Source of the DNA: DASZUK01 sp035547695
GTDB lineage: Bacteria > Actinomycetota > Acidimicrobiia > Acidimicrobiales > RAAP-2
NCBI GenBank assembly: GCA_035547695.1
Contig: DASZUK010000062.1
Coordinates: 62,001-126,000, forward strand
Length of the DNA stretch: 64,000 bases
Reading direction: 5' to 3'
Position numbers and translations under genes: made by a program
The notes under the pieces: model-generated
What the model was told of the DNA's origin: nothing
The model's input: the letters and a program-made list of their open reading frames with translations, nothing else
Databases searched by the model: none
Shown here: in pieces, positions 49,755 through 59,067 of the stretch
How the letters are laid out: every line of letters begins with the position of its first letter
Numbering within the stretch: the first letter of the stretch is position 1

Positions 49755-51200
49755 ATGACGAGCACGGCCCGAGCGGGAAAGGTCGAGGAGCAGGCCCCAG
49801 CGCATGGTTGGTGGCCGCTGGTGGTGATCGCCTCGGCCCACCTCATGGCCATCCTCGATACCACCGTCATGTTCGTCGCCCTGCCCTCGGCCCAGCGCGC
49901 CTTCGGACTGTCGGTGGCCGACCGCCAGTGGATCGTGACCGCCTACACCCTGGCCTTCGCCGGGCTGCTGCTGGTGGGGGGCCGCCTGGCTGACCGGCTC
50001 GGGGCCCGACGGACCTTGCTCACCGGCGTCGTCGGTTTCGCGCTCGCTTCGGCGGTTGGCGGGGCGTCGGTGACCGGGGCGATGCTCGTCATCGCCCGGG
50101 CCGTCCAGGGTGGGTTCGCCGCCCTGCTGGTGTCGTCCACCAAGTCGCTCCTGGTGACCGTCTACACCGGCGACGAGGAGCGCTCCCGGGCCATCGGCGT
50201 CTTCACCGCCACTCTCACCGCCGGTGCGGCGGTCGGGCTCGTCCTGGGCGGGGTGCTCACCACCGAGCTCGGCTGGCGGTGGTGCCTGTACGTCAACGTG
50301 ATGGTCTCCGTCTTCGTCGTCGCCGCCGGGATGAGGGTGCTGCCCAAGGTGCCCGGCCGGCCCGAGGTTCAGATCGACCTGATCAGTGCCGTGTTGGCCG
50401 CGGCCGGCATGGGAGCCCTCGTGTACGGCCTCGGCGAGGCGGCCTCGTCCGGGTGGGGATCAGGCCAGGTCGTCGGCTCCCTCGTCGGGGCGGCGGTCGC
50501 CTTGGCCGGGTTCATCGTCCGCCAGGTTGGTAAGCCGAATCGACTCCTCCCGCTGCGGGTGGTGTGCGAGCGCAACCGAGGCGGGGCACTGCTCGCCACG
50601 ATCCCCAACAGCCTGAGCACCTTCGGCATGATGCTGATCCTCACTTATCAGCTCCAGGCGGTGATGGGGTACTCGGCGTTGCGCACCGGTCTCGCCCTGC
50701 TGCCATTCGCCGTCGGCGCCGCCCTCGCCTCCGCGCTGCTCGCCCCCTGGCTCGAGCAGCGCGTCGCGCCCCGCTGGCTGATCGCTGTCGGCATCGGGCT
50801 CAGCGCTGCCGGGCTCGCGCCTCTGATCGGGCTGACGCCCACCAGCCACTACGTGCCCCTCGTGCTCGTCGCCACCGCCATCGAAGGCATCGGTACCGGG
50901 ATCGGTGGTCCTCCGATCATCCAGACCACGCTTCGGGCAGTGCTCCCGAGCGACACCGGGGCCGCTTCCGCCGCGGGCAGTGCGGCGGCCCAACTCGGGT
51001 CCTCGATCGGTGCCGCCCTGCTCAACACCATCGCCATCACCGCCACCACCGCCTACCTCGTCGTCCATGCCGGGGCGACCGTGGCAGCCACCGTCCACGG
51101 CTACACCGTCGCCATGGCGTGGGGCGTGGGCATCCTCCTCGTCGCCGCTATTCCGGCCGTTGTCGCCGTCGATGCGAAGGCACCAGCCCAGCACCAGTGA
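49755..51200 (+). CDS. MFS multidrug exporter, DHA2 (14-helix) type
   Basis: A 481-residue membrane protein with about 14 helices. The family motifs are LDTTVMFVALPSAQRAFG (motif D1-like), WIVTAYTLAFAGLLLVGGRL with DRLGARRT (motif A) and GLVLGGVLTTELGWRWCLYV (motif C, antiporter signature). It should export a hydrophobic drug or metabolite with protons. The ATG at 49755 has GAAGGGA 8 bases upstream. The divergent TetR gene is its likely regulator. Confidence 0.92.
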   Translation: MTSTARAGKVEEQAPAHGWWPLVVIASAHLMAILDTTVMFVALPSAQRAFGLSVADRQWIVTAYTLAFAGLLLVGGRLADRLGARRTLLTGVVGFALASAVGGASVTGAMLVIARAVQGGFAALLVSSTKSLLVTVYTGDEERSRAIGVFTATLTAGAAVGLVLGGVLTTELGWRWCLYVNVMVSVFVVAAGMRVLPKVPGRPEVQIDLISAVLAAAGMGALVYGLGEAASSGWGSGQVVGSLVGAAVALAGFIVRQVGKPNRLLPLRVVCERNRGGALLATIPNSLSTFGMMLILTYQLQAVMGYSALRTGLALLPFAVGAALASALLAPWLEQRVAPRWLIAVGIGLSAAGLAPLIGLTPTSHYVPLVLVATAIEGIGTGIGGPPIIQTTLRAVLPSDTGAASAAGSAAAQLGSSIGAALLNTIAITATTAYLVVHAGATVAATVHGYTVAMAWGVGILLVAAIPAVVAVDAKAPAQHQ

Positions 51201-51239
51201 CGGGGCCGTCGAGCGGCTTGGGGACGGTCGCCATTCGTC

Positions 51240-51650
51240 GTCCCGGACGGCCAGTGACCAAATCGACCCGTCGCTCCTCCTGGCCCATCCGAGCCCGCCG
51301 AGTAGCACGCCCAGCGGTAGTCCCTGCTCCGGACGGCGGTCGCCGCGATCCCCGAGCCGATCAGGCCCACACCCACACCGACGACGAGCGCGGGCACGGC
51401 ACCTGGCCCGACACGTCGGCTGGCGGAGCGACGCAGGCCTCTTCCCGCGCAGGAGTACAGCACGCCAGCAACGACGAAGTTGATGCGCTGTAACCATCCA
51501 TGCCGACCGATCGCCAGGGAGCTTACCGGCAGGCGTTGCCAGTCGTACCCCGGGCGAGTCGCCCCGATCGCCGTGAAGGCGCCTATGAACAGTGGCCCGG
51601 CAACGGCACCGCCGAGCAACTGCACAGTGCGGCCCCAGGACGCACTTGCG
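51240..51650 (-). pseudogene. Truncated DUF998-type membrane gene
   Basis: The minus strand encodes VQLLGGAVAGPLFIGAFTAI, GATRPGYDWQRLPVSSLAIG, GWLQRINFVVAGVLY and GVGVGLIGSGI, the first part of a DUF998 protein (normally about 200 residues and six helices). After LIGSGI the frame is lost; the usual following motif seems to continue as LPLGVLLGGLGW in another frame. No sensible start or end exists. It appears to be a decayed fragment. Confidence 0.55.
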
Positions 51651-51847
51651 GCTTTGAGCACCAGGCGAAGGCTACTTACGCGTCGAGGGGCAGCGGTAGG
51701 AGGTCCCCGCGTCGTGGTGGAGGCGGCCGAGCCATCCGTGCTCGTAGCTGGCCGCTCGGGCTTCGAAGGCTGCGACGTCGCGGTCGGCGGGCGTGGAGTC
51801 TTGCAGGTGGGTCGGACAAGTCCGCCTATGAGACGCATGTCACCCAT

Positions 51848-52525
51848 CTATCGAGACTCTGTCATTGCGTCGGTCACGACTGGCCGATCGAATGCTGCCT
51901 GGAACAGGTAGGCCGTTGCCAGGCTCCGGTAGGGACGCCATGGCTGCGCGATCCGGAGGACTTCGTCCTGGCTGGGAAGATGATCGAGGTGGTAGGTCTG
52001 GCGGATGACCTTGCGCAGGGCGAGGTCTCCCGGCGGTACGACGTCGGGTCGGGAGAAGGCGATGATCAGCATGCCGTGGACGGTCCATGGCCCGATGCCG
52101 GGGATGGTGGTGAGGAGCGCTTCGATGTCTTGGTCGGACATCTGGCGGAGCTGGTCGGGGCGGATCGAGCCGTCCGCGAAGCGGGAGGCGACGGCGCGAA
52201 GCGTCGAGGCCTTGCGCTGAGAGAGACCTGCGGCCCTCAGCGTTGCGGGGTCGGCGGTGAGCAGGTCGGTCGGCGTCGGCATCTGGCCTTCGGAGGCGGC
52301 GGTGAGTCGACCGAGGATCCTCCTGGTGGCTTGGACGGAGAGTTGCTGACCGATGACCTGGAAGACGAGGGCGCCGAATGCGTCCATGGGTGGTAGCTCG
52401 TCGAGCCAGGCCCGAGGATCGAAGCCCGGATGGGCGTCGATGATCGAAGCGAGGACTGGATCCGCGGCGCGGAGGTGCGCTGACGGCTCGTCCGACGTGG
52501 GGTGTCGTATCGCCCGCGGGTTCAC
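51848..52525 (-). CDS. AlkA-like DNA-3-methyladenine glycosylase
   Basis: A 225-residue HhH-GPD protein. The helix-hairpin-helix is TIPGIGPWTVHGMLI, and PPGDLALRKVI carries the catalytic aspartate. GALVFQVIGQQLSVQATRRI is the usual conserved helix. It should remove alkylated purines from DNA in base excision repair. The GTG at 52525 overlaps the stop of the VOC gene (GTGA), so the two are co-translated. Confidence 0.88.
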   Translation of the reverse strand: MNPRAIRHPTSDEPSAHLRAADPVLASIIDAHPGFDPRAWLDELPPMDAFGALVFQVIGQQLSVQATRRILGRLTAASEGQMPTPTDLLTADPATLRAAGLSQRKASTLRAVASRFADGSIRPDQLRQMSDQDIEALLTTIPGIGPWTVHGMLIIAFSRPDVVPPGDLALRKVIRQTYHLDHLPSQDEVLRIAQPWRPYRSLATAYLFQAAFDRPVVTDAMTESR

Positions 52526-52887
52526 GTCGGTTGGTGCACGGTGACGGGATAGCCGTCTGGGTCGAGGAAGCTGAATTGCAGGCCGAACGGTCCGGGGGTG
52601 GGGGCTCGGGTGATCAACGTGCCCGCCGCGACAAGGCGGTCGTGGAGCGTCTGGGCGTCGTCGGCGGCGAGCCAGAGGGACACCCCCCAACCCAGGCGGG
52701 GCGACGCGTCGAGATCGACCAGCGGCTCGCGGATGGCGAAGGGGATCGGCTTGGTGTCGAAGACCACCGCTCCTGGGGAACTCGACGGGAGGGCCTTGAG
52801 CCCGAGCTGTTCAACGGAGAAGGCCGGGGAACGAGCCAGGTCGCGCGTCTGCAGGGCGATGAAGTCTGGACCAGTGATCGACGCCAT
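52522..52887 (-). CDS. VOC (glyoxalase/bleomycin-resistance) family protein
   Basis: A 121-residue protein with the two-babbb-unit VOC pattern: DFIALQTRDLARSPAFSVEQ, VSLWLAADDAQTLHDRLVAA and FSFLDPDGYPVTVHQP. Clear His/Glu metal ligands are not complete, so it may be a binding protein more than a glyoxalase. GAGGG lies before the ATG. It is coupled to the AlkA-like gene and could give resistance to an alkylating or bleomycin-like compound, which is inference. Confidence 0.85.
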   Translation of the reverse strand: MASITGPDFIALQTRDLARSPAFSVEQLGLKALPSSSPGAVVFDTKPIPFAIREPLVDLDASPRLGWGVSLWLAADDAQTLHDRLVAAGTLITRAPTPGPFGLQFSFLDPDGYPVTVHQPT

Positions 52888-52911
52888 TCGGTGCCCTCCT
52901 CTAGACATCAG

Positions 52912-53394
52912 CATGGCAGCGCAGCCTTGGATCGCGCCCAAGACCGTGTGGACGCCATCCACGAGCAGATGCTCGACGGGGTCCCTCCATCCGAGATCAA
53001 GCGGCTGTCCAAATGGCTCGTTCACATCGCCGAGGCACTCGAACAGTGCACCCGTTGTGACCCCCTGTTGACTCACGTCAAATTGCCCGGGAACGGACCA
53101 CTTCGACGTCTTCGAGGCGGTGAAGGCCGACCGCTCCCTGATCCCCCAGGCGGTGGTGGAGGTCATCCGCTACGGACTGAGCGCCGCCGCGTGCCAAGGC
53201 GGAGCTGGATGCGGTGGTCAACGCCCTCTGTGACTTCCTCCCGGTCACCGCCCGGCTCCGGCCCGAGCTCATCGGGCCGGAGCCGCTGTGCACTTCCCCC
53301 GGCCAGTCCGGCTCCCGGTCGACTTCGGCGGCTGACGCCCCCGAGCGGCCCCACGTGGGGCATATCCCGTCGCTCTCCCTGGCGGTATCTTGGG
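52912..53394. pseudogene. Gene debris: MarR-like and P450-like fragments
   Basis: Plus-strand segments keep short coding patterns in different frames. DAIHEQMLDGVPPSEIKRLS (52950-53040) looks like the C-terminal helices of a MarR regulator. EAVKADRSLIPQAVVEVIRY (53112-53175) looks like the E-helix region of a cytochrome P450. A third segment, ELDAVVNALCDFLPVTARL (53205-53265), is unassigned. No complete frame exists. I see this as decayed genes. Confidence 0.45.
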
Positions 53395-54954
53395 TCATCC
53401 ACCGTCGGCCGAGCAGTGGAGCGGCGGGGCGTGGGGGTCCATCGCCGTCGTCGGCACGGCGGTCGACGATCCGGTCGCCCTGCTGATGGTCACGGTCACC
53501 CGGGCGGCATCGGGCCGGGCCACCAGCTCCACCCAGGCAGACGTCGGTGACGAGACCACCCTGGCCCCGGTCGCCTTCACCCGGTAGCCGTGGGGAAAGT
53601 CCCGCTCGGGTACGAAGATCTGGGTGGGGGCTCCCGGACACGACCGGTGGGGATCGACCGGTGCGGTGCGGTAGGTGAACCGCATGACGCCGGCCGAGCG
53701 GTCGAAGGTGGAGGTCCGGGGGGTGCCGGCCACCAGCTCAGGGTAGGGGACCACCAGGGCGTCGAGGACATCCGTGTTGACGTTGGCCTCCGAACCCGGC
53801 CGGTCGTCGTCGAGCAGCAGGCCCGGGGCCAGGCTGGACCCGGTCGTGTAGTACTCCCAGTAGGTCCAGTTCAAGAAGCGCCGATCGGCCAGGTCGACCA
53901 TGTTGGCGTCGTCCGTGTCGTTCGAGCTGTCGCCGAACTCCCCGAAGTCGATCGCCACGCCGGCCCGGCGGGCGTAGGCGACGCCGGCGTCCAGGGCCGC
54001 CGCTTCGGCAGGGGAGCAGCGGAGGTCCTGGGCCTGCTGTGCCGCCGCCGTTGCCGGCTCCGGTGCCAGCCCGCATGCCCGGTCGTAGTAGTGGAACGTG
54101 AACCCCAGGTTCGTTCCGCCGGTGAGGGGAGCCGGCAGGGCCGTGGCATCGCCCGTCAATTGCGGGACCGGCTCGTAGAAGAGGATGGGGCTCGGAGCGA
54201 CCTTGCGGACCGAGGCGATCAACTGGCGGTAGAAGGACGCCAGCGGGCCCTCCTCGAACTGGGGGCAGGGCGAGAAGACCGGGCAGCCGGTGGCCGATCC
54301 GTCGTAGGGCTCGTTGAACAGGTCCAGGCCCAGGAGGTTCGGCGACCGTCCCACGGCCTTCGCCCCGGCGGTCCAGGCGGCGTCGAAGTGTTGCACGAGG
54401 CCTTTGCCGTCAACGCGTTGGTCGTCCCACAGGCTCTGGAAGGCTTGCAGTGCACCGCTGCCGACCGACGCCCAGGCCGGCGCTCCGTCGCCGTCGTAGG
54501 TGGCGGAGTAGTCGTCCTGGTGGAAGTCGACCAGCGTCCGGATGCCGAAGTCCCCCAAGATCCGGTTGATCCGGGCGATCTCCTTGACGTAGCCAGAGTC
54601 GATCGTGCCCGGCGCCGGCTCGACGCCGGCCCACAGGAAGCCGATCCGGGCACCGGTGAATCCCTGGCTGACCAGGAAGCGGGCATCCTTGGCTGAGAAC
54701 GACGGCGGGTAGTACGGCGCGGTCTTCCAGATCAGGTTGAGGCCGTGGGTGATCACCACCCGGCCCTCGCCGTCGACGATCCAGGACCCCACCTGGTGCA
54801 CCGGGTGGAGGGCCGCCGGCCTGGTCGGGGCGCCGCCTGCCGGGCCAGCAGCCGGGGCAGCCAGGGCAGCCAGGATCGTGAGCCCGGTTGCCAGGACAGC
54901 GACGATGCCGGGCTGCGCCCGATGCCTCCGTCGACCCCCCGACTTGCCCCCCAC
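53395..54954 (-). CDS. Secreted GH5 glycosidase (endoglycoceramidase-like)
   Basis: A 519-residue exported enzyme. A basic start and signal helix (about 14-35) lead to a TIM-barrel: THGLNLIWKTAPYYPPSFSA, RIGFLWAGVEPAPG, TLVDFHQDDYSATYDGDGAP, LGLDLFNEPYDG with the acid/base glutamate, and VAIDFGEFGDS with the nucleophile. The pattern fits the GH5 endoglycoceramidase/cellulase group, so it cuts glycans of glycolipids or polysaccharides. The last 90 residues form a beta domain. The GTG at 54954 is the only in-frame start that gives a good signal peptide. Confidence 0.88.
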   Translation of the reverse strand: MGGKSGGRRRHRAQPGIVAVLATGLTILAALAAPAAGPAGGAPTRPAALHPVHQVGSWIVDGEGRVVITHGLNLIWKTAPYYPPSFSAKDARFLVSQGFTGARIGFLWAGVEPAPGTIDSGYVKEIARINRILGDFGIRTLVDFHQDDYSATYDGDGAPAWASVGSGALQAFQSLWDDQRVDGKGLVQHFDAAWTAGAKAVGRSPNLLGLDLFNEPYDGSATGCPVFSPCPQFEEGPLASFYRQLIASVRKVAPSPILFYEPVPQLTGDATALPAPLTGGTNLGFTFHYYDRACGLAPEPATAAAQQAQDLRCSPAEAAALDAGVAYARRAGVAIDFGEFGDSSNDTDDANMVDLADRRFLNWTYWEYYTTGSSLAPGLLLDDDRPGSEANVNTDVLDALVVPYPELVAGTPRTSTFDRSAGVMRFTYRTAPVDPHRSCPGAPTQIFVPERDFPHGYRVKATGARVVSSPTSAWVELVARPDAARVTVTISRATGSSTAVPTTAMDPHAPPLHCSADGG

Positions 54955-55119
54955 GATCCTGATCGTACCGACCCCGGCGTGCAGGCAGCCTCCGATGGGG
55001 GTTGACGACCGGCAGCCGGTTCCGGTAGGCAGACGGTGCGGCGACAAAGTCCCGCCCGGGCGGGGTGCCGGGACGACGGAGTGGGCGGCGACAAGAGGGC
55101 CGGCCTCGGGGGAGGAGAG

Positions 55120-55644
55120 ATGGTGGACACGGCTGCGATCATTGCCACGTGGGACCGGCACACGAAGGCCGAGTTCGTCGACGCCGACGTCGAGGCGACC
55201 ATGGAGACGATGACGGACGATCCGTGCGTCCTTCACGTCGCCACCTCCGTCGGTGCGCGGGGCCGAGACGCGGTGCGGGAGTTCTACCAGCAGTACTTCA
55301 TCGGCCATCAGGCCTCGGACATGACCCTTCAGCCCATGAGCCGCACCGTCACGCCCGAGTGCCTGGTCGACGAGATGACCATCTCGTTTACCCACGACGC
55401 CGTCATCCCGTGGATCCTTCCGGGCGTCGAACCAACCGGCCGGAGAGTCACCGTGCCGATCGTCACCGTGATCGGCATGCGTGACGGGTTGGTCGACACC
55501 GAGCACATCTATTGGGACCAGGCGACGGTCTTGGCGCAGGTCGGCCTCCTCGACGGACGCGGGCTCCCCGTCATCATCGAAGGTCAGGCTGACGCGCTGC
55601 TACCCGACGCTCCGACGACCGGGCTCAACACCCTTCTGGGGTAG
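55120..55644 (+). CDS. SnoaL-like NTF2-fold protein
   Basis: A 174-residue protein from ATG 55120 (GGAGGAG 5 bases upstream). ATWDRHTKAEFVDADVEATM, then DPCVLHVATSVGARGRDAVR and EHIYWDQATVLAQVGLLDGR show the NTF2/SnoaL cone fold. Members include isomerases, polyketide cyclases and ester-binding proteins. The active site cannot be told from sequence alone, so no reaction is assigned. Confidence 0.85.
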   Translation: MVDTAAIIATWDRHTKAEFVDADVEATMETMTDDPCVLHVATSVGARGRDAVREFYQQYFIGHQASDMTLQPMSRTVTPECLVDEMTISFTHDAVIPWILPGVEPTGRRVTVPIVTVIGMRDGLVDTEHIYWDQATVLAQVGLLDGRGLPVIIEGQADALLPDAPTTGLNTLLG

Positions 55645-55985
55645 CCCGTTCGGCATCTCCAAGAGGCGCGAGGGGCCACCGCTCGGCCGGCTGCGCCACC
55701 GCGTCGCGTCAGCCTCTCGAACCATAGAAGCCGGCGTCGCCGACCGCCCCGAGAACCCGCCCTCCCCATCGCGTCTGCCGCTTCAATCGCGGTGACGCCG
55801 ACCGTGATCGACGCGCACTGGTTTCCACCATGTGCCACCCCCCTCGCTCACCGACGGTGAGCACCATACCTCCGGAGATCAGCGGGGTGCGCCGCTCGCC
55901 AGTGTGATCACTCGACGCTGGCCGGAATGGAATCGGCCCAGCGGAACCGGCGTCCGGGGCCATCTGCTCCGTGATGCTGGGCCAA
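55645..55985. other. Intergenic stretch, no intact gene
   Basis: This 341-base gap between convergent genes holds no intact frame. On the minus strand, bases near 55720-55760 encode GDAGFYGSRG followed by a stop, which recalls one unit of the repeat in the CAP-domain protein. It may be a remnant of another repeat gene or chance. Confidence 0.35.
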
Positions 55986-56579
55986 CTACTCGGATGGGCG
56001 TGGACCTTGCGGGTGAATGGTCTCGCCTCGGGCCAGCATCTCCACAAACTGCTCGACTCGCCTGGCCCGGGTCTCGACCTTCTTCGCGCTTCCGATCCGA
56101 TAGACGATGGAGTACCGGTTCGCGCCCGTGAGCGTTTGAAACATCGCCTGAGCACGGGGGTTGGCCGCCAATGCCCTCGCCAGGTCCTCCGGGACCACTG
56201 CGCCACTCTGACCGGCGTAGGCGGCCTCCCATCGACCATCCGCCTTCGCCCGCCGAACTTCGTCGTCCCCTGACCGGTGCATTCGTCCGGAGGCGCTCAA
56301 CCGCTCGGCGATGGCAACGTTGCGTTGAGACCAGGGGCTCCGGGCGTTTCGGGGCGTGAACCGTCGCAGGAACGTTGTGCCGTCACGGCGCCCGAGCTGC
56401 CCGTCGATCCAGCCAAAGCAGATCGCCTCGTCGAGTGCCTCGTCGTAGGAGAGCGTCGTCGGATGCGTCGTGCCCTTCTTGGCGAGGACCAGTCGCACGC
56501 CTTGTGACGTGGCGTGGTTGCCATCCAGCCAGGTTCGCCATGCAGCAGCATCAGCGACCACCAGCTCAGGAAGCTCCAC
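55986..56579 (-). CDS. YdeI/OmpD-associated family protein
   Basis: A 197-residue protein from GTG 56579. The pattern WRTWLDGNHATSQGVRLVLA, YDEALDEAICFGWIDGQLGR, RRFTPRNARSPWSQRNVAIA and AAYAGQSG matches the YdeI-like family of small stress proteins (DUF1905/OmdA type). They are linked to cationic-peptide or envelope stress in some bacteria; biochemical function is unknown. No ribosome-binding site is clear, so the start is less sure. Confidence 0.75.
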   Translation of the reverse strand: MELPELVVADAAAWRTWLDGNHATSQGVRLVLAKKGTTHPTTLSYDEALDEAICFGWIDGQLGRRDGTTFLRRFTPRNARSPWSQRNVAIAERLSASGRMHRSGDDEVRRAKADGRWEAAYAGQSGAVVPEDLARALAANPRAQAMFQTLTGANRYSIVYRIGSAKKVETRARRVEQFVEMLARGETIHPQGPRPSE

Positions 56580-56736
56580 TGCGCCATGGTACCTTTGGCG
56601 ACGTTCGGGTCGTCGGGGGTGAAGGATCGCGCCCCGGTCGAGCTGGCGGATCTGCCGTTCGCGCCGGCCCGCGCCGCGATGACCGACCGGCGGCTGCGTA
56701 CGGCATGCCCAGGGCTGCCCGACGCACATGCACCAC

Positions 56737-57426
56737 TCATGGAGCAGTGCGGTACGACTGCCCGTTCGGCTCCTCGTAGCCCGCCGCGGCAGAAGTGGCG
56801 ACGTCCTCGTCGATCAGCGCGTGGGAGTAGATGTCGAGAAGGGCCAACGCGACGAGCCGCTGTCCTTCGGGCCCGAACATGTCGGTGCCGAGCGCGCGGG
56901 ACACGTGTTCGTGGAGAAGCGGGATGCCGATCTTCATGGCGGTGGCCACTGCGGCGCGGACCCTTCGGTCGACCGGGGGAGCGTCCGTACGCGACCCGTC
57001 GGCCCGAGCGAGCCATGCTTCGGTCATCGTCACCAGTTCGTCGAAGATCGGTCCCACGGTGGGAGACCCGTCGGCCAGGGACCGAGCCACGTAACGGCCG
57101 AACGGCTTCGATGTCTGCTGGATCCGTGCCGTCGCACCGGGGTCCGCGAGGAGATCGGCGTTGACGCGGTGCAGCATCTCGAACACGTGGTGGTCACAGG
57201 CCTCTCGCAGGTCCTCCTTCGATCCGTAGTGGTGGCGGAGCAGCCCGGGAGAGACGCCGGCCGTCTTCGCGATCGCCCGGATCGTCGCGCGGTCGTACCC
57301 GTCACGGGCAAAGTGCTCGAGGGCCGCCTCACGGATCCGTGCCCGCGCGGTCAGGTCCCCGAACGCCACGGACCGCTCGTTGATCGGCGGGTCCGCTCCA
57401 GCAGGGCGTGGTCGCTCGGTGGTCAT
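56737..57426 (-). CDS. TetR-family regulator of the ABC exporter
   Basis: A 229-residue protein with a TetR helix-turn-helix (RIREAALEHFARDGYDRATI, then RAIAKTAGVSPGLLRHHYGS) and a ligand domain. The ATG overlaps the stop of the permease gene (ATGA), so it is the last gene of the ATPase-permease-regulator operon. It probably represses the operon from the dyad near 59996-60015. Confidence 0.92.
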   Translation of the reverse strand: MTTERPRPAGADPPINERSVAFGDLTARARIREAALEHFARDGYDRATIRAIAKTAGVSPGLLRHHYGSKEDLREACDHHVFEMLHRVNADLLADPGATARIQQTSKPFGRYVARSLADGSPTVGPIFDELVTMTEAWLARADGSRTDAPPVDRRVRAAVATAMKIGIPLLHEHVSRALGTDMFGPEGQRLVALALLDIYSHALIDEDVATSAAAGYEEPNGQSYRTAP

Positions 57427-59036
57427 GCCCCCTGCAGGTCCCGTCGCCTGAAGGCCACCCCCCCTGCCAGGGCGGCGGCCACCCCGATGCCCGTCATGAT
57501 CCCGTTCGCCTCCCAGTTCGGTGGCACGCCGGGAGCCGAGGCCATGTGGTGGAAGACCGAGCTGTCCAGCACCCAATGGTTGACGGTGCCGAAGCCACCC
57601 ACGACGACGACGAGCAGCGACCAGCCCAGCACGGTGTAGACGACGACCGAGGTGGCGCGGGGCCGTAGGCCGAAGGTGAGCACGCCCACCCCCAAGATGA
57701 CGATGGCCGGTGGCACGAGGTTGATGCCGGCTCCGACCAGGGCCGTGAAGCTCAACCCGGTGTGCTCGACGGCGGCGCCGAGCCAGGCCAGGATGCTGGC
57801 CACGAGGCCGCTCAGGACCAGGACGACGAGCGCCACGAGGAGCCTCCCGCCGAGCCATGCGGCGCGGGAGACGGGCCGGACCACGAAGTGGTCGATCGTG
57901 CCCCCCGACTCCTCGGATCGTGCCGCCGTGACCTGGCCGGCGGCCACGAAGCCGATCAGGATCGCCTCGATGAGGAAGCAGATGCCGAGCACCGCGTCGG
58001 CCCCGGCCCCGGTCGCGCCGAGCTTGGAGAACACCTCTTTGACCGACCCCGAGATCGTGGCGCCCGCCGACTCGACGATCAGTCCGTAAAGGAACGCCGA
58101 GAGGCCGATGGCCACCCACCAGCCGATCACCGTGCCCCGCAGCAGGCGGATCGAGAGCCCGGTCGGACCGAAGAGCAGGCCGAGGCGAGCTGGAGCCTGC
58201 GCCCGGTCCGCCACGATGCTCGCCCCGGCGTCTCGTGCCCCGGCGAGCTGCACCGCGACGACGGCTACCAGCGTGGTGAAGGCGACGATCGGCACGAGGA
58301 CGAGGGGCTGGGGCGAGGTGAGCGGCCGGAGCTCCTCCACCCAGCCGAGGGGCGAGGCCCAGATCAGCCCGTGCAGGCCGACGCCCGCGTCGGCGATCAG
58401 TCGGAGGCCGTAGCTGACCCCCAGGAACACCGCCGCGAACGAGGCCGCGCCGCGGCGGGTGGCCGCCAGTTGGCTGGTCACGGCGCCCACGGCGAGGAAC
58501 ATGGCGGCGGTGGCCACCATGGCCAGGGAGAAGTAGAGCGACGGACCGGTGCCGATCCCGACACTGGACTCGCGCCCCGAAAGCGCGGTGATGATCGCGG
58601 TCAGCGCCCAGAGGGTCGCCAGGCCGGCGCCCAGGCCGACGATCGCCTGGGCCGTTGCACCCCGTCGGGTGGTCTGGCCGCAGAGCAGCAGGTCCCATCG
58701 CCCGTCGTCCTCCTCGCCGCGCAGCAACCGGGTGCCGGTGAGCAGCCCCCAGACGGCCCCGAGGATCATGAGCGTCATGGAGATCTTGAACACGGTGAAC
58801 CCGCTCACCGTCTGGAGAAGGGGGGCAGGCCCGAAGAGGGCGCTCATCGCCTTGCTGGTGCCATAGGTCGCAGCCAGGGCTTCACGTTGTGCCGGCGTCT
58901 TGTAGATCTTGGCGTAGGTGATCTCCGACGACGCGATCGCGATGCCGAACACGTAGCCCCAGAGGACCCCCGAGCGCACGGCCTTGCGCGCGGTCAGGGC
59001 GGTGACGACCATGGCCGGCGACCCCCCGGCACCCAC
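57423..59036 (-). CDS. ABC-2 type permease, tandem 12-helix
   Basis: A 537-residue membrane protein with two sets of about six helices each, split near residue 270. This doubled layout is seen in TnrB/tetronasin-type and other antibiotic-export permeases of actinobacteria. RGEEDDGRWDLLLCGQTTRR and ARSEESGGTIDHFVVRPVSR are the paired cytoplasmic loops that meet the ATPase. GTG 59036 is the first likely start, 31 bases after the ATPase stop. It should export a hydrophobic or antibiotic-like compound. Confidence 0.85.
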   Translation of the reverse strand: MGAGGSPAMVVTALTARKAVRSGVLWGYVFGIAIASSEITYAKIYKTPAQREALAATYGTSKAMSALFGPAPLLQTVSGFTVFKISMTLMILGAVWGLLTGTRLLRGEEDDGRWDLLLCGQTTRRGATAQAIVGLGAGLATLWALTAIITALSGRESSVGIGTGPSLYFSLAMVATAAMFLAVGAVTSQLAATRRGAASFAAVFLGVSYGLRLIADAGVGLHGLIWASPLGWVEELRPLTSPQPLVLVPIVAFTTLVAVVAVQLAGARDAGASIVADRAQAPARLGLLFGPTGLSIRLLRGTVIGWWVAIGLSAFLYGLIVESAGATISGSVKEVFSKLGATGAGADAVLGICFLIEAILIGFVAAGQVTAARSEESGGTIDHFVVRPVSRAAWLGGRLLVALVVLVLSGLVASILAWLGAAVEHTGLSFTALVGAGINLVPPAIVILGVGVLTFGLRPRATSVVVYTVLGWSLLVVVVGGFGTVNHWVLDSSVFHHMASAPGVPPNWEANGIMTGIGVAAALAGGVAFRRRDLQGA

Positions 59037-59067
59037 CGGGGCTTTGATGCGGGCTCGGACCCCGAGG

